A stretch of DNA of 64,000 bases from Hyphomicrobium sp. (GCA_016793445.1 JAEUME010000005.1:186001-250000), one strand, 5' to 3'; shown: positions 17,541-26,416, counted from the stretch's first letter. Notes: generated from the letters alone by a model not told the origin. Numbers and translations are program-made.

Positions 17541-18782
17541 ATGACGAGCGAGGCGAACGAGGGCGCGGTCCTGGAAAGCATGGGCCTGGAGGGAATGGGC
17601 TTCGACGGCATCATCTGCATCGGCGGCGAGGACTGGTGGTACCACAACCGCGGTCATTTCGATTTCCAGATCATGCGGCGTCTGGCCAGGAACCGGCCCG
17701 TGCTGTTCGTCAACTCGATCGCGGTACGCATGCCCTCCTTGAAGGAGAAGAGCCAGTTCGCCGCCCGCATCGGACGAAAGCTCAAGAGCTTGGCGCGCGG
17801 GCTCGTGCGAATCGAGAATAATTTCTGGGTCTTTTCCCCCATCTGCGCGCCCGGACCGTCGGGCGAAAAACTGACCCGCTGGGCGTTAGGCCCGCAGATC
17901 AGGCTGGCAGCCCGCCGCGCGGGCATCCAACGGCCGCTATTGTGGATCCATTGCCCGGCCGGGGCGCCGCTCACCGGCGAAATTCCGCATGTGGCCCTCG
18001 TTCTCCAGAGAACCGATCGGTTCGAGGCCTTTCCCGAGGCCGATCCCGAGATCGTGGGCGCGCATATCGCAAAGCTCAAGAGCGAGGCCGACCTCGTCGT
18101 CTACTGCAATCCCGTGTTGATGGCGCAGGAGCAGGGACACGTGCGCCGCCAGCTGCTCATCACCCACGGCGTCGATCTTGAAACCTTCATCGCGGCCGGC
18201 CGTGCGCGCGCTCCCGGTCCGGCGGATGTCGCCATCATGCGCCGTCCGCGCGTCGGGTTCATCGGCGGTATCGACGCGCACACCTTCGACCCGCCCTTGT
18301 TCGTCAACGTGGCGCGCAGGCTGCCTGAGGTCGAATTTGCTTTGATCGGAGGCTGCTCTCTGCCGGAGGGTTGGTGCCCCTCGCCCAACGTCAAGCTTCT
18401 TGGCCGCAAGCCCTATGAGCTCATTGCGAACTACATGTCCGCCATGGACGTGTTGATCATGCCGTGGAATGACAGCGACTGGATCAAGGCCTGCAATCCG
18501 ATCAAGCTCAAGGAATACTTGGCTGTGGGGCGTCCCGTTGTCACGACGGATTTCCCCGCGCTGCAGAAGTATCGTGATCTGGTGCGCGTGGCGCAGGGAC
18601 CAAGGGCGTTTGCCGATGCCATTCGTGCTGCTCTCCAGGAGCCATACGACCCGGAAAAGGCCCGCGCCCGTATTTCAAGCGAGGGATGGGACGCCAAGGC
18701 CGACTATCTGGGCGAGGCGCTGGAGGATCTCGTCACCGAGTTGCACGGTGCGCAGGACCAGCAGCACCGTCCGGCCGCGTAA
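17541..18782 (+). CDS. Glycosyltransferase, GT-B fold (GT1/GT4-like)
   Basis: 413 residues from ATG 17541, chosen because GGGTGGAG ends six bases before it; a GTG at 17514 is possible but poorly placed. The N-terminal half has GIICIGGEDWWYHNRGHFDF and LLWIHCPAG; the C-terminal half has RPRVGFIGGIDAHTFDP, VEFALIGG and NPIKLKEYLAVGRPVVTTD, the nucleotide-sugar binding region of GT-B enzymes (KxxEYLAxGxPVV). No membrane span. Likely a further transferase for the exopolysaccharide repeat unit. It is divergent from the GT2 gene and convergent with the polymerase-like gene. Confidence 0.87.
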   Translation: MTSEANEGAVLESMGLEGMGFDGIICIGGEDWWYHNRGHFDFQIMRRLARNRPVLFVNSIAVRMPSLKEKSQFAARIGRKLKSLARGLVRIENNFWVFSPICAPGPSGEKLTRWALGPQIRLAARRAGIQRPLLWIHCPAGAPLTGEIPHVALVLQRTDRFEAFPEADPEIVGAHIAKLKSEADLVVYCNPVLMAQEQGHVRRQLLITHGVDLETFIAAGRARAPGPADVAIMRRPRVGFIGGIDAHTFDPPLFVNVARRLPEVEFALIGGCSLPEGWCPSPNVKLLGRKPYELIANYMSAMDVLIMPWNDSDWIKACNPIKLKEYLAVGRPVVTTDFPALQKYRDLVRVAQGPRAFADAIRAALQEPYDPEKARARISSEGWDAKADYLGEALEDLVTELHGAQDQQHRPAA

Positions 18783-18840
18783 AGCCCCCGCTTTAAGGAG
18801 CAAGGCTTCGTTTGAGCAAAGCTGTGGGCGGGCGCGCTGC

Positions 18841-20205
18841 TTAAGCGTAGACGCCGTGCGGCATCGCCGGGTGGAGCGGATACGCCGGCGCGGGCCCGGC
18901 GGGCAGCGGCGGATGGCGCGGCACATGCGCTGATGGTGCGGTGGCATCGGGTGCGGCCGCAACGGGCTTCTTGGCCTTCGCGCGCACCTTGATCGGATCT
19001 GCGATCCAACCGGCAGTACCCAGGAAGAAGAAGAAGAATGTGAACGGTACGTTCCACAAGTGCACTGTGGTCGCGACCATGGAGAGCGCGATGAGGGACA
19101 TCGTCCATCCGCGCGCCAGATTGCGGACGGTGGGATCCTTGTTCTTGAGCCCGCGCTTGCTGACCGCGCGCGCCAGCATGAAGAGGGCGGTAGCGAGCAG
19201 GAAGAAAGCCGGAATGCCCGTGCGGATCATGATGACCAGCCAGAAGGCGTCGATTGTCGATGAGAACATCCACGAGGGACGTTCCCATTCGGCAAGGCCA
19301 AGGCCCGTGATTGGATACATCCAGACATTGTTCATGCCGTTCTCCCAGATCTGCAAACGGTAGAAGCCTGTCCACGAATCCAGCGTCATGCTCGTCGCGA
19401 TGATGGCGATGGGCCCGCGCGTGGAGACCAGAGAAGCACCGATATATAGACCCGCAATAATGAGAAAGGTGATCATGGCGCGGCCCTTCAATCCGCGCGT
19501 GATGCGATCCCAAACCAGCATGCCGCCCTGCAGCCCCAGACACAGCAGCGGGGCCGACGACAGGCCGAGAACCGTTGCCGAGGCAAGCAGGCCAGCCTTC
19601 TTGAACCGGGCAGCCGTCTTGCGCTCCGCATACCAGAACATTGCAGCCATGGTGGCGCAGAAGGTTCCGTAATGGATGGGATGATCGAACACGCCGTAGG
19701 CACGGGTGAGACCAAGGCGCTGCTCGATGCCGATGGGGTGATAGTAGCCCGTCAACTGACGCAACAGGTCATGGGTGTAAATCTGGCCGAGAAGAGTCTC
19801 TGGTAGCGCAATGAGCGCTGCAACTAAGATCGCCCAGCCAAGTGCCTTGAGAGTGGCGCGCAGCTCAATTTCGTTGCGCACCCATGTGCGCGCGACCAGA
19901 TATCCGCCCAGGCTTTCGAGTGCCTGGGATCCGCCATACACGAGGCCGGGCTGGCCGCCTTCGTGATACATGTAAATAGCGACGGTCCAGATGTTGAACA
20001 GGATGAAGAAGATGTCGAAGCCGCGAAGCTTCAGGCCGCGCTGCGACAACAGGCGTACGATGGCGATAGGAAACAGGATGAAGAGTGCGACACGGTGCGG
20101 AGGAAAGCGCAGGCCGGCGATATAGAGCGACAGCTCCGTCGGGCACAGGAACGACGCGATCAGCAGCAGGACGGGCCAGGGCGCTCTCTTGATCTTCTTC
20201 TTCAT
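18841..20205 (-). CDS. O-antigen ligase / Wzy polymerase-like membrane protein
   Basis: 454 residues from ATG 20205; an extended frame to 20262 would overlap the next gene's end. About ten or more membrane helices (WPVLLLIASFLCPTELSLYI, VALFILFPIAIVRLL, LGWAILVAALIALPETLL, MIRTGIPAFFLLATALFML). Before the late helices is a large periplasmic loop with PITGLGLAEWERPSW, the typical position of the catalytic loop in the O-antigen ligase/polymerase superfamily. It most likely polymerises the flipped repeat units. The C-terminal ~40 residues (KAKKPVAAAPDATAPS...) are a Pro/Ala-rich cytoplasmic tail. Sequence cannot separate polymerase from ligase; the Wzx/Wza/Wzz neighbours favour polymerase. Confidence 0.83.
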   Translation of the reverse strand: MKKKIKRAPWPVLLLIASFLCPTELSLYIAGLRFPPHRVALFILFPIAIVRLLSQRGLKLRGFDIFFILFNIWTVAIYMYHEGGQPGLVYGGSQALESLGGYLVARTWVRNEIELRATLKALGWAILVAALIALPETLLGQIYTHDLLRQLTGYYHPIGIEQRLGLTRAYGVFDHPIHYGTFCATMAAMFWYAERKTAARFKKAGLLASATVLGLSSAPLLCLGLQGGMLVWDRITRGLKGRAMITFLIIAGLYIGASLVSTRGPIAIIATSMTLDSWTGFYRLQIWENGMNNVWMYPITGLGLAEWERPSWMFSSTIDAFWLVIMIRTGIPAFFLLATALFMLARAVSKRGLKNKDPTVRNLARGWTMSLIALSMVATTVHLWNVPFTFFFFFLGTAGWIADPIKVRAKAKKPVAAAPDATAPSAHVPRHPPLPAGPAPAYPLHPAMPHGVYA

Positions 20206-20239
20206 CGCCGTTGAACTCAAATCGCTTGCGGAAATCGGG

Positions 20240-20842
20240 CTAGTCCGCGTTTGTGCCCGCAATCACCGCCGCAATCGTGCGGGTCAGGATCTTGAGGTCG
20301 AGGTGCACCGACCAGTTCTTGATGTAAGCGAGGTCCGCCTCAACGCGCGCCTCGATGGATCCAGGCTTCGCGGTCGAGCCGCGCAATCCCGTCACTTGAG
20401 CCAATCCGGTAAGGCCCGGCTTCATCTGATGGCGATCGGGGTAGATCTCGAGCAGGCGGGTGAACTCCTCGTCGTGCACAAGGGCGTGCGGGCGCGGCCC
20501 CACGAGGGACATCTCGCCCCGCAACACGTTGAATAGCTGAGGCAGCTCATCCAGGCTCGTGCGGCGCAAGATGCGGCCCGCGCGGGTGACGCGGCAATCT
20601 CCCGGCACCGCCTGGCGAACGGCGGCGCCATCTTCCATCACGCGCATGGTGCGGAACTTCAACATGCGGAATTCGCGCAGGAAGCGGCCACGGCGGCGCT
20701 GGCTGAAGATGACAGGGCCCGGGCTTTCCAGCTTGATGGCAAGCGCAATCAGCGGCCACAGCGGCAGGCTGATGGTGAGCATCAGGCCGGCGAGGACGAT
20801 GTCCTCAATGCGTTTGATGATCGGTGACCAGCCCGTCAGGCC
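20240..20842 (-). CDS. Polyprenyl-phosphate hexose-1-phosphate transferase, catalytic C-terminal part (out of frame with its N-terminal part)
   Basis: Open frame of 200 residues from the codon after the A tract. It is the bacterial sugar transferase domain: PIIKRIEDIVLAG, a membrane-dipping helix (LMLTISLPLWPLIALAIKL), SPGPVIFSQRRRG, FRMLKFRTM, RRTSLDELPQLFNVL with the catalytic Asp-Glu, and SLVGPRPH. The enzyme moves hexose-1-phosphate from a UDP-sugar to undecaprenyl phosphate, the first step of repeat-unit synthesis. The first in-frame ATG is at 20782, inside the domain and with no good ribosome site, so this part is unlikely to be made alone in active form. Adding one A to the run at 20843-20851 joins it to the upstream part, giving 490 residues, the normal length for WcaJ/ExoY-long-type enzymes. 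Confidence 0.85.
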   Translation of the reverse strand, partial: GLTGWSPIIKRIEDIVLAGLMLTISLPLWPLIALAIKLESPGPVIFSQRRRGRFLREFRMLKFRTMRVMEDGAAVRQAVPGDCRVTRAGRILRRTSLDELPQLFNVLRGEMSLVGPRPHALVHDEEFTRLLEIYPDRHQMKPGLTGLAQVTGLRGSTAKPGSIEARVEADLAYIKNWSVHLDLKILTRTIAAVIAGTNAD

Positions 20843-21711
20843 TTTTTTTTTACGTCAAGAAGTCCGACGGGTCCAAGACTGGAGACATTGTGAGCAATGT
20901 CGTTGTCGACGAGATCGGAAGAGATGTGCGTCACGATATGCGTAGAGACGGGAAGCGTGGCGAACTTCTTGACGATCGACGAGATGCGCTGATCTGCGGA
21001 CTGAGGAAGGGCTACAATGATCCGGTCGATCTTGCCTTCGCGGCAGGTGTTGATCAGATCCTCAAGCTTGCCTGTGACTTCGAGACCTTCGGAGCTGAGG
21101 CGATCCTCGCCGGCGCGGTCGTCAAAGACGCCGGCGAAATGAATGCCGAGACCCGGGGTTTTGAGATGATCGTGAACGCGCCGTGCGATCTGGCCTGCGC
21201 CAAACACGGCGACGCGCTGGTCGAAGCGTCCGCTGGCTGCGAGCTGGGATAGGATCTTGCGGGCGATAATGCGGCTGTAGAGAATGAGCGAGAAACTTGC
21301 CGACATCCAGGCAGCATACCACACGACGATATGCATGTTGCGCAGCGCAAGCGGGAGCCCGATGCCGAGCACGCCGACCATGCCGCAGATGATGCCAATG
21401 AACAGTTCGAAAGGATCCTGCGCAAATCTATCCATGCGCGTGGTGTCGTACATGCCGCGGAAGCGCAGGCAAAGATGCGTGATGAACCCGGCAACGAGTA
21501 CCGATTGGACGACCAGAACCTGGTCGATCTTGATGTTGCCGACGATGGCGTAGATCAAGGCAGGCAGTAAGCCGCCCAAAACCACGGCAAGAATATCGCC
21601 GATGGCGACCATATCGGCGGCCACATTGCGCGACAGCCGGCGCCGCGTGACGTCACGCGCCTTCGGTTTGCTGGCGGCGACGGTTGCCAATGCGGAGACT
21701 TCGGTGCTCAT
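20836..21711 (-). CDS. Polyprenyl-phosphate hexose-1-phosphate transferase, N-terminal membrane and CoA-binding-like part (frameshifted)
   Basis: 291 residues from ATG 21711 (AGGT nine bases upstream), ending VKKKA-stop at the A tract. Four to five membrane helices in the first ~170 residues (AVVLGGLLPALIYAIVG, VVQSVLVAGFITHLCL, FIGIICGMVGVLGIGL, IVVWYAAWMSASFSLIL), then a Rossmann-like domain (RVAVFGAGQIARRVHDHL, KIDRIIVALPQ), the CoA_binding_3-type region of undecaprenyl-phosphate glucose phosphotransferases. It lacks the catalytic domain, which continues in another frame from 20842. Reading continues upstream to 21915 but would overlap the Wzc-like gene. Confidence 0.85.
   Translation of the reverse strand: MSTEVSALATVAASKPKARDVTRRRLSRNVAADMVAIGDILAVVLGGLLPALIYAIVGNIKIDQVLVVQSVLVAGFITHLCLRFRGMYDTTRMDRFAQDPFELFIGIICGMVGVLGIGLPLALRNMHIVVWYAAWMSASFSLILYSRIIARKILSQLAASGRFDQRVAVFGAGQIARRVHDHLKTPGLGIHFAGVFDDRAGEDRLSSEGLEVTGKLEDLINTCREGKIDRIIVALPQSADQRISSIVKKFATLPVSTHIVTHISSDLVDNDIAHNVSSLGPVGLLDVKKKA
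20843..20851 (-). repeat. Nine-A homopolymer at the frameshift point
   Basis: On the coding (minus) strand GTA is followed so that nine A stand in a row, then GGCCTGA. The gene is in frame with ten A and out of frame with nine. Runs of this length are rare in this GC-rich window and are known slippage sites for polymerase and replication. A base-call or assembly error in the homopolymer would look the same. Confidence 0.9.
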
Positions 21712-21904
21712 ACGCTTACCTGTCTTGTATGTACGCAGTCGTGCCAAAGCCATTTTCGGTTTCGGCACGGCCTCATCTAATCGCAACTGTCTAAATTTTG
21801 ACTGAAGATCGAATGACTGTGTTTGCGATGTTCGCTGCCATTTGCGCACATCGGGAACGGTCCGGTGCCCGGTATGTGACATGCATTCATAAAATCGTGG
21901 TGTT

Positions 21905-24169
21905 TCATGCCGCATCGCTGGCTGAAGAGGCCGGCGCAGCCGTTGCCCGCGCGAGCATTGCGAGGTAGCGCCGGTCCGCGTCGTCGTAGACTTCGCTTAA
22001 AATCGCGCCCGTCATCTTGGACTGGTTTGCGCCAAGCATCTGGATTGCCTTCTTGGCAAGCGCCTTGGGCGTCTTCTGCCACGTCATCACAAAGACGATC
22101 TGATCCGCGTAATCGGCCAGGATGCGTGCATCGCTGACCGGAAGCAGGGGCGGGGCCGACAATACGAGGACTTCGAAACGCGTTTTGAGCCGTGCAAGAG
22201 CCGCTGCGGTGACGGGGCTGGCGAGAATTTCGGGAATTGAGCGCGCCAAGGGCGCATCGCCTGCGGCAGGCAGGAAATGCAAGCCCGTCAGGCTGTCGCG
22301 CAGCACAGCGGCCTCGACCGGCCGGTTCAAGATGAGCTGATCGGCGAAACCTGCAATGCGCTGCGGCGCGAGCTGGCGCGTGAGCGGTTGCCGGCGGACG
22401 TCGACATCAGCCAGCAGAACGCGCGAGCCCGTCAGCGCGTAATGGTGCGCGAGGTTCGATGCGATCGTTTCGGCTCCCTCGTTAGGCAGCGCCGATGCAA
22501 CCAGAACGACGCGGGGGCCCGGCAGTTTGCGGCGGGTGTCGAGTTCCCTGCGTGCGCCGCGAATGGCCTCCGCGTAGACGCCTGCCGGCTCGGCGACGAT
22601 GAGGCGCACGGCCTTATCCGGCTCGATTCTATCGATACCTTCGCCCGCGATGGCGGGCATCGAGGACAGATGATCGAGTGCGAGCGCACGCTTCACGTCT
22701 TCAGGCCGGCTGATGCCAGGCGCCATCAACTCAAGCAGAACAGCTAGGCCCATGCCCAGAATGAGTCCCGTAATGAGGGCCAGGAACACGATCTGCTTGC
22801 GCTTGGGCGAGGCGGGATAAAGGGGAATATCGGCCTTCTCCACGATATGGGCATCGGGAAGCTGGAAGTCCTGCGTGCCGCTCGTCTGCTTGAATCGGGC
22901 AAGCAAGGCTTCGAAAATCTGCTTGTTGCTTGCGGCCTCGCGCTCCAGTTCCTTCAACTCCACGCCGGCATCCTTGGTGTCGACCTGCTGCTCCTTCATC
23001 TGAGCGATGGTCTGGGCAAGATGGCGCTCATGCGCGTCGGCCACTTCGTATTCGTTCTTGAGGTTCTCAACCAGCCGCGCGACCTCGCCATCGAGTTGCG
23101 CGCGTGCTTCTGCAACTTCGGCGCGGATCTTGAGCATCTCCGGATGCTTGGCGCCGTAGCGCGTCGCCAATTCTGCGGATTTCCGGGTCGCGGTGGCGAG
23201 TTGGTCCTTGAGAAGCTGTATGGTCGGGCTCTTGAGCACCTCTGCGAGAGCGGTTCCATTATCGCCCATGCGCGCGAGTTTTTGAGTCTGCTCGTACTTG
23301 GCTTTGGCTTCGGTCGTGGCGTTGCGCGCGTTAACCGACTGCTCCATGAGACGTGCGAGCTGCTTTTCAGAAAGGATCTGGCCCTCGGAATCGAAGATGT
23401 TGTTTCGCGCCTTCCACTGCTCGACCTTGCGTTCAGCCTGCGCGACCCTGCTGCGCATCTCCTCGATCTTGGCTTCGAGCATTTCGGTTGCTGAGGCATT
23501 GGCGCGCCGTTTCGTCTCGATCTGCTGGCGCAAATAGGTCTCCGCGACCGTATTCGCGATCCGTGCGGCCTTGGTTGCGTCGGAAGCTGAGAAGCGAATG
23601 TCGATCAGAAGTGTCGTGCGGACGCGTACCACCTTCAGTCTTTCAGCAAAGGCGACGGCGACCTCGTCGCGTTCCGGCATGACGGATCCGGGCCGTTCGG
23701 GGTTGAGGACTTCCGCGATCTGGTCGCGCACCAGTGGCGCTGCGCGATCGGGAACGGCGGTAGCGTCGGGCGCAGGAAAGCCCAGCCACGTCAGGAATTT
23801 GTCGAACTTGGAGGTGTGGGTGAACTCGGGATCGTTCCTCAGGTTCAGCGTCTCGATGACCGCCAGAATGACGGGCCGCGAGCGGATCACCTCGACTTCG
23901 CTCTCCACGGTCGGCGCATCGCCCTTGAGATCGCTGACGACGGTGTCGAGATTGCTGATCAGCTTCTGTCGGGGGTCAATCTGAACCAGGGCGGAGGCGT
24001 CGTAACGATTAGGCATCGACAGAGCGATCAACGCCGCCATGACCGCCAATACAACCGGAATGGCGACGACGAGCTTCAACCGCTTTCGGACAGCCGAAAT
24101 CGCGCGCTCGAGGCTCATGGCCCCGCCGCCCGACTTCTCGCTATCGAGTTCGCCGTCTCTGTCTTCCAT
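21905..24169 (-). CDS. Wzz/Wzc-like chain-length and export protein with degenerate kinase domain
   Basis: 754 residues from ATG 24169 (TAGGA six bases upstream). Wzz domain: a first membrane helix at ~35-53 (LVVAIPVVLAVMAALIALS), SALVQIDPRQKLISNL, a long coiled-coil region (~200-430), and a second helix with the PxxP-type motif before it (PLYPASPKRKQIVFLALITG). The C-terminal domain (~550-754) has the fold of BY-kinases, but the Walker A reads LPNEGAETIASNLA where LPxEGKTTxxxNLA is expected (lysine missing), the Walker B-like segment reads VLVLSAPP with Ser for Asp, and there is no tyrosine cluster at the end. It should still set chain length and contact the Wza-like protein, but autokinase activity looks lost. 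Confidence 0.88.
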   Translation of the reverse strand: MEDRDGELDSEKSGGGAMSLERAISAVRKRLKLVVAIPVVLAVMAALIALSMPNRYDASALVQIDPRQKLISNLDTVVSDLKGDAPTVESEVEVIRSRPVILAVIETLNLRNDPEFTHTSKFDKFLTWLGFPAPDATAVPDRAAPLVRDQIAEVLNPERPGSVMPERDEVAVAFAERLKVVRVRTTLLIDIRFSASDATKAARIANTVAETYLRQQIETKRRANASATEMLEAKIEEMRSRVAQAERKVEQWKARNNIFDSEGQILSEKQLARLMEQSVNARNATTEAKAKYEQTQKLARMGDNGTALAEVLKSPTIQLLKDQLATATRKSAELATRYGAKHPEMLKIRAEVAEARAQLDGEVARLVENLKNEYEVADAHERHLAQTIAQMKEQQVDTKDAGVELKELEREAASNKQIFEALLARFKQTSGTQDFQLPDAHIVEKADIPLYPASPKRKQIVFLALITGLILGMGLAVLLELMAPGISRPEDVKRALALDHLSSMPAIAGEGIDRIEPDKAVRLIVAEPAGVYAEAIRGARRELDTRRKLPGPRVVLVASALPNEGAETIASNLAHHYALTGSRVLLADVDVRRQPLTRQLAPQRIAGFADQLILNRPVEAAVLRDSLTGLHFLPAAGDAPLARSIPEILASPVTAAALARLKTRFEVLVLSAPPLLPVSDARILADYADQIVFVMTWQKTPKALAKKAIQMLGANQSKMTGAILSEVYDDADRRYLAMLARATAAPASSASDAA

Positions 24170-24177
24170 CTAGCGTC

Positions 24178-25554
24178 CTAGAATCGCAGCTTTGCGCCAA
24201 TCATGAACCGGTTGCGGTGCATGTCGCGCGAATCGCTATCCGACTCTCGGACGTCATGTTGGTACGTAAAGGTGAACAGCCAGTTTTTATTAAGGTAGTA
24301 TTCGAGCCCGATGCTGCCGCCGTAGACGAGTTCTGAAGTTCCCAGTGATACGGAGTCGTCCTCTCTGATGGAGGCTCCAACGTTCAGCAGCAGGTTGTGA
24401 TAGATTTCATAGTCGGCCCGGATGTTCGCGCCGGTCTGCAGAAGGCTGGATCCGTCAGGCCCGCCGATTTCGTTCAGACGCCGCGTCAGCGTGCCATAAA
24501 TTGTCAAGCGTTGCGTGGGCAACCACTCGATTTCAGCCTCCATGAGGCTTGTCGTAAGGTTTTCCTGCCCGGCTTGCTCGTAGTCCCAGACTCCGAAACC
24601 ACCCATGATGCGCCACCGGAGCAAGGGGTTGGTCTCGAACGCGAGGCCCGCCAGTGCTTCGAAGCCCAGGGAGTCCTGATTGCTCGTGGCGTCGCCGCGG
24701 TTCAGTGTCTTGATGCCGCGAACCTTGCCGATGAGGTCGTAGCCGGGCGAGATGCGGTAACCCATGCGCAGCGAGGTGCTGTAGGCTTGCGTATCGCGGT
24801 AGTCGAGGTCGAGCGGCTGCCCGTCCAGGGCGACATTGTCGGCGAAATCCCAGCTTTCCGCCGCGGCGGAAATGGTCCCGTACAGCCGGCCAACGTCTCG
24901 CGTGATCCCGACAGCGGCCTTGTTGTACCAGACCTGCACAGGCTCGCTGGCCGCGAACGGATATGAGGGACTGTTGCGCTCCTCGTGGTCGAGGGCTGAC
25001 AGAATGGTGGCCGACAGCGTGTGAGCATTGTCGAAGTGCAATGCGCCTTCCAGGCGCCCTTTGACGTTCTCGTAGTTCTGATCGGTGTGTTCCAGGTAAT
25101 TGACGATTCTTCCGTCGAGCGAGAAATCAAGAACGTGGCGCGGCAACTCCGACCGGAATTGGACCGAGGGTGTCAGGTCGCTGCGAAAGTCGCTCACCTT
25201 TTCGGCATCGGTGCTGAAGATGTTATCGTCGAACGTGACGGCCGCGCCCGCCTCGGGCAGGATGATGTAATTGCCGGCGCGCAAGCCGTCAGGCTTGACG
25301 AAGCTGCGGTTCTGCCCGAGGACCTCCTCGGCGCCCAGTATCTTTTCCTTATGCCATTCGATGTCGCGCTCTTTCTTGGCGATTGTCGTGGTGTTGAGGC
25401 CGTCGCGGTCGTCAAGATCGAGGTTTCCGGCGCGCACCGGCGCACATGTAGCAAGCATCACACATATCCGCACGGGCAGCGCACGTGCAAGAACGCGCGC
25501 GCGGTGTGCGAGGCGCGTCCAAACCGCTACGTGGCTGGTGCGTGGTCCTGCCAT
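24178..25554 (-). CDS. BBP2-type outer membrane beta-barrel protein of the polysaccharide locus
   Basis: 458 residues from ATG 25554. Basic, hydrophobic signal-like N-terminus to about residue 42 (ALPVRICVMLATCAPVRAGN). The remainder is a long series of amphipathic strands ending in an aromatic residue (FMIGAKLRF), with AGAAVTFDDNIFSTDAEKVSD near the start, which is the signature opening of outer membrane barrels placed next to Wza/Wzc genes in alphaproteobacteria (BBP2/DUF2320-like). Its role may be to help the polymer across or anchor it to the outer membrane. Nine bases ahead of the Wzz/Wzc-like gene and 30 bases after the Wza-like gene, so one transcript is likely. Confidence 0.8.
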   Translation of the reverse strand: MAGPRTSHVAVWTRLAHRARVLARALPVRICVMLATCAPVRAGNLDLDDRDGLNTTTIAKKERDIEWHKEKILGAEEVLGQNRSFVKPDGLRAGNYIILPEAGAAVTFDDNIFSTDAEKVSDFRSDLTPSVQFRSELPRHVLDFSLDGRIVNYLEHTDQNYENVKGRLEGALHFDNAHTLSATILSALDHEERNSPSYPFAASEPVQVWYNKAAVGITRDVGRLYGTISAAAESWDFADNVALDGQPLDLDYRDTQAYSTSLRMGYRISPGYDLIGKVRGIKTLNRGDATSNQDSLGFEALAGLAFETNPLLRWRIMGGFGVWDYEQAGQENLTTSLMEAEIEWLPTQRLTIYGTLTRRLNEIGGPDGSSLLQTGANIRADYEIYHNLLLNVGASIREDDSVSLGTSELVYGGSIGLEYYLNKNWLFTFTYQHDVRESDSDSRDMHRNRFMIGAKLRF

Positions 25555-25583
25555 GCGGCTTCAGCTCGGTGCGGGCCGCCGCA

Positions 25584-26252
25584 TCAGAAGAACCTTTCTG
25601 GAATGCGGATGTTATCGCCCGGAAGGACGGGAACGTCGGCAGGCAGTCGAACAGCGACGTCAGCTTCGCCTTCGCGGCCGATGTAAAGATAACTTTGGTC
25701 CGCGCGGTATGTGTAACCGCCAGCCATGGCCACGACATCACGCAGAGAAACGCCGTTCTTGAACTGGAACTCACCACCGTTCTTGACCTCGCCGTGCACG
25801 TAGATCGGGCGGTAGTTGGTCATCTCCACGGTGACCTTGGGATTCTTGATGTATCCGTCGGCAAGGCGGAGCGCGACAGAATCACGGAATTCGTTGAGCG
25901 CCATGCCCTTGGCTGGCATCTCGCCGATGAGCGGCAGGGAGACCTGGCCGAACGCGTTGACCTCGACAGCGCCGCTTAGGTTGTCTTCGCCATAGACGGA
26001 GATCTTGAGCTTGTCGCCGATGCCGATCCGGTAGACGCGTTGAAGGGCTGCCGCGCCGCCCTGGGTGACGAATTGCGGTCCGCTGATGACTTCGGGTGAC
26101 GCGCATGCGCCCGCAAGCAGCGTAACGCCCAGGCAGGCGGCCGCAACACGGGCGGGAATTCTGGCGAGCACACTACGCAAGACAAAAGCTCGTCGAGGAA
26201 TGATACGTGCCCCGGCCGGCCGTGAGGGACGATCGAAGCCAATGACAAGCAA
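25584..26252 (-). CDS. Polysaccharide export protein, Wza-like (Poly_export and SLBB domains)
   Basis: Up to 222 residues. A signal sequence ends in LLAGACAS, so the protein may be a lipoprotein (Cys at the processing site). Poly_export domain: YRIGIGDKLKISVYGEDNLSG, VNAFGQVSLPLIGEMPAKGM, and an SLBB-like region: YVHGEVKNGGEFQFKNGVSLRDVVAMAGG. It is short, as in the ExoF/GumB group, and lacks the C-terminal helix that spans the outer membrane in E. coli Wza; the barrel protein downstream may take that job (inference). The start is uncertain: TTG 26252 is the longest, with further TTG/GTG codons just downstream and no clear ribosome site. Confidence 0.88.
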   Translation of the reverse strand: MLVIGFDRPSRPAGARIIPRRAFVLRSVLARIPARVAAACLGVTLLAGACASPEVISGPQFVTQGGAAALQRVYRIGIGDKLKISVYGEDNLSGAVEVNAFGQVSLPLIGEMPAKGMALNEFRDSVALRLADGYIKNPKVTVEMTNYRPIYVHGEVKNGGEFQFKNGVSLRDVVAMAGGYTYRADQSYLYIGREGEADVAVRLPADVPVLPGDNIRIPERFF

Positions 26253-26265
26253 TGACGCGGGAAGG

Positions 26266-26280
26266 TTAAATTCGGATTAA
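26266..26280. promoter_or_regulatory. Perfect CtrA-type motif TTAA-N7-TTAA
   Basis: TTAA at 26266-26269 and 26277-26280 with exactly seven bases between. It is 14 bp upstream of the longest start of the Wza-like gene (minus) and ~137 bp upstream of the methyltransferase start (plus), in the only promoter space for the export operon. It fits the full consensus, unlike the other sites in the window. Confidence 0.5.
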
Positions 26281-26416
26281 GACTTGCCGTATGGCAATCG
26301 AAAGTCGCCAGCGCCACGGCCTATCGCAGCTCGCTGTAACTGCGTTCGTTAGCGTGCTCTTCAAGAATTGGATGCTAAGCACGTCAGGTGAGTGTCAGCG
26401 TTGTGTGGAGGATGGC

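Noticed and set aside
16564..17544. 326-codon open frame on the plus strand
   Set aside because: Antisense to the GT2 gene and runs across the divergent promoter; no motif.
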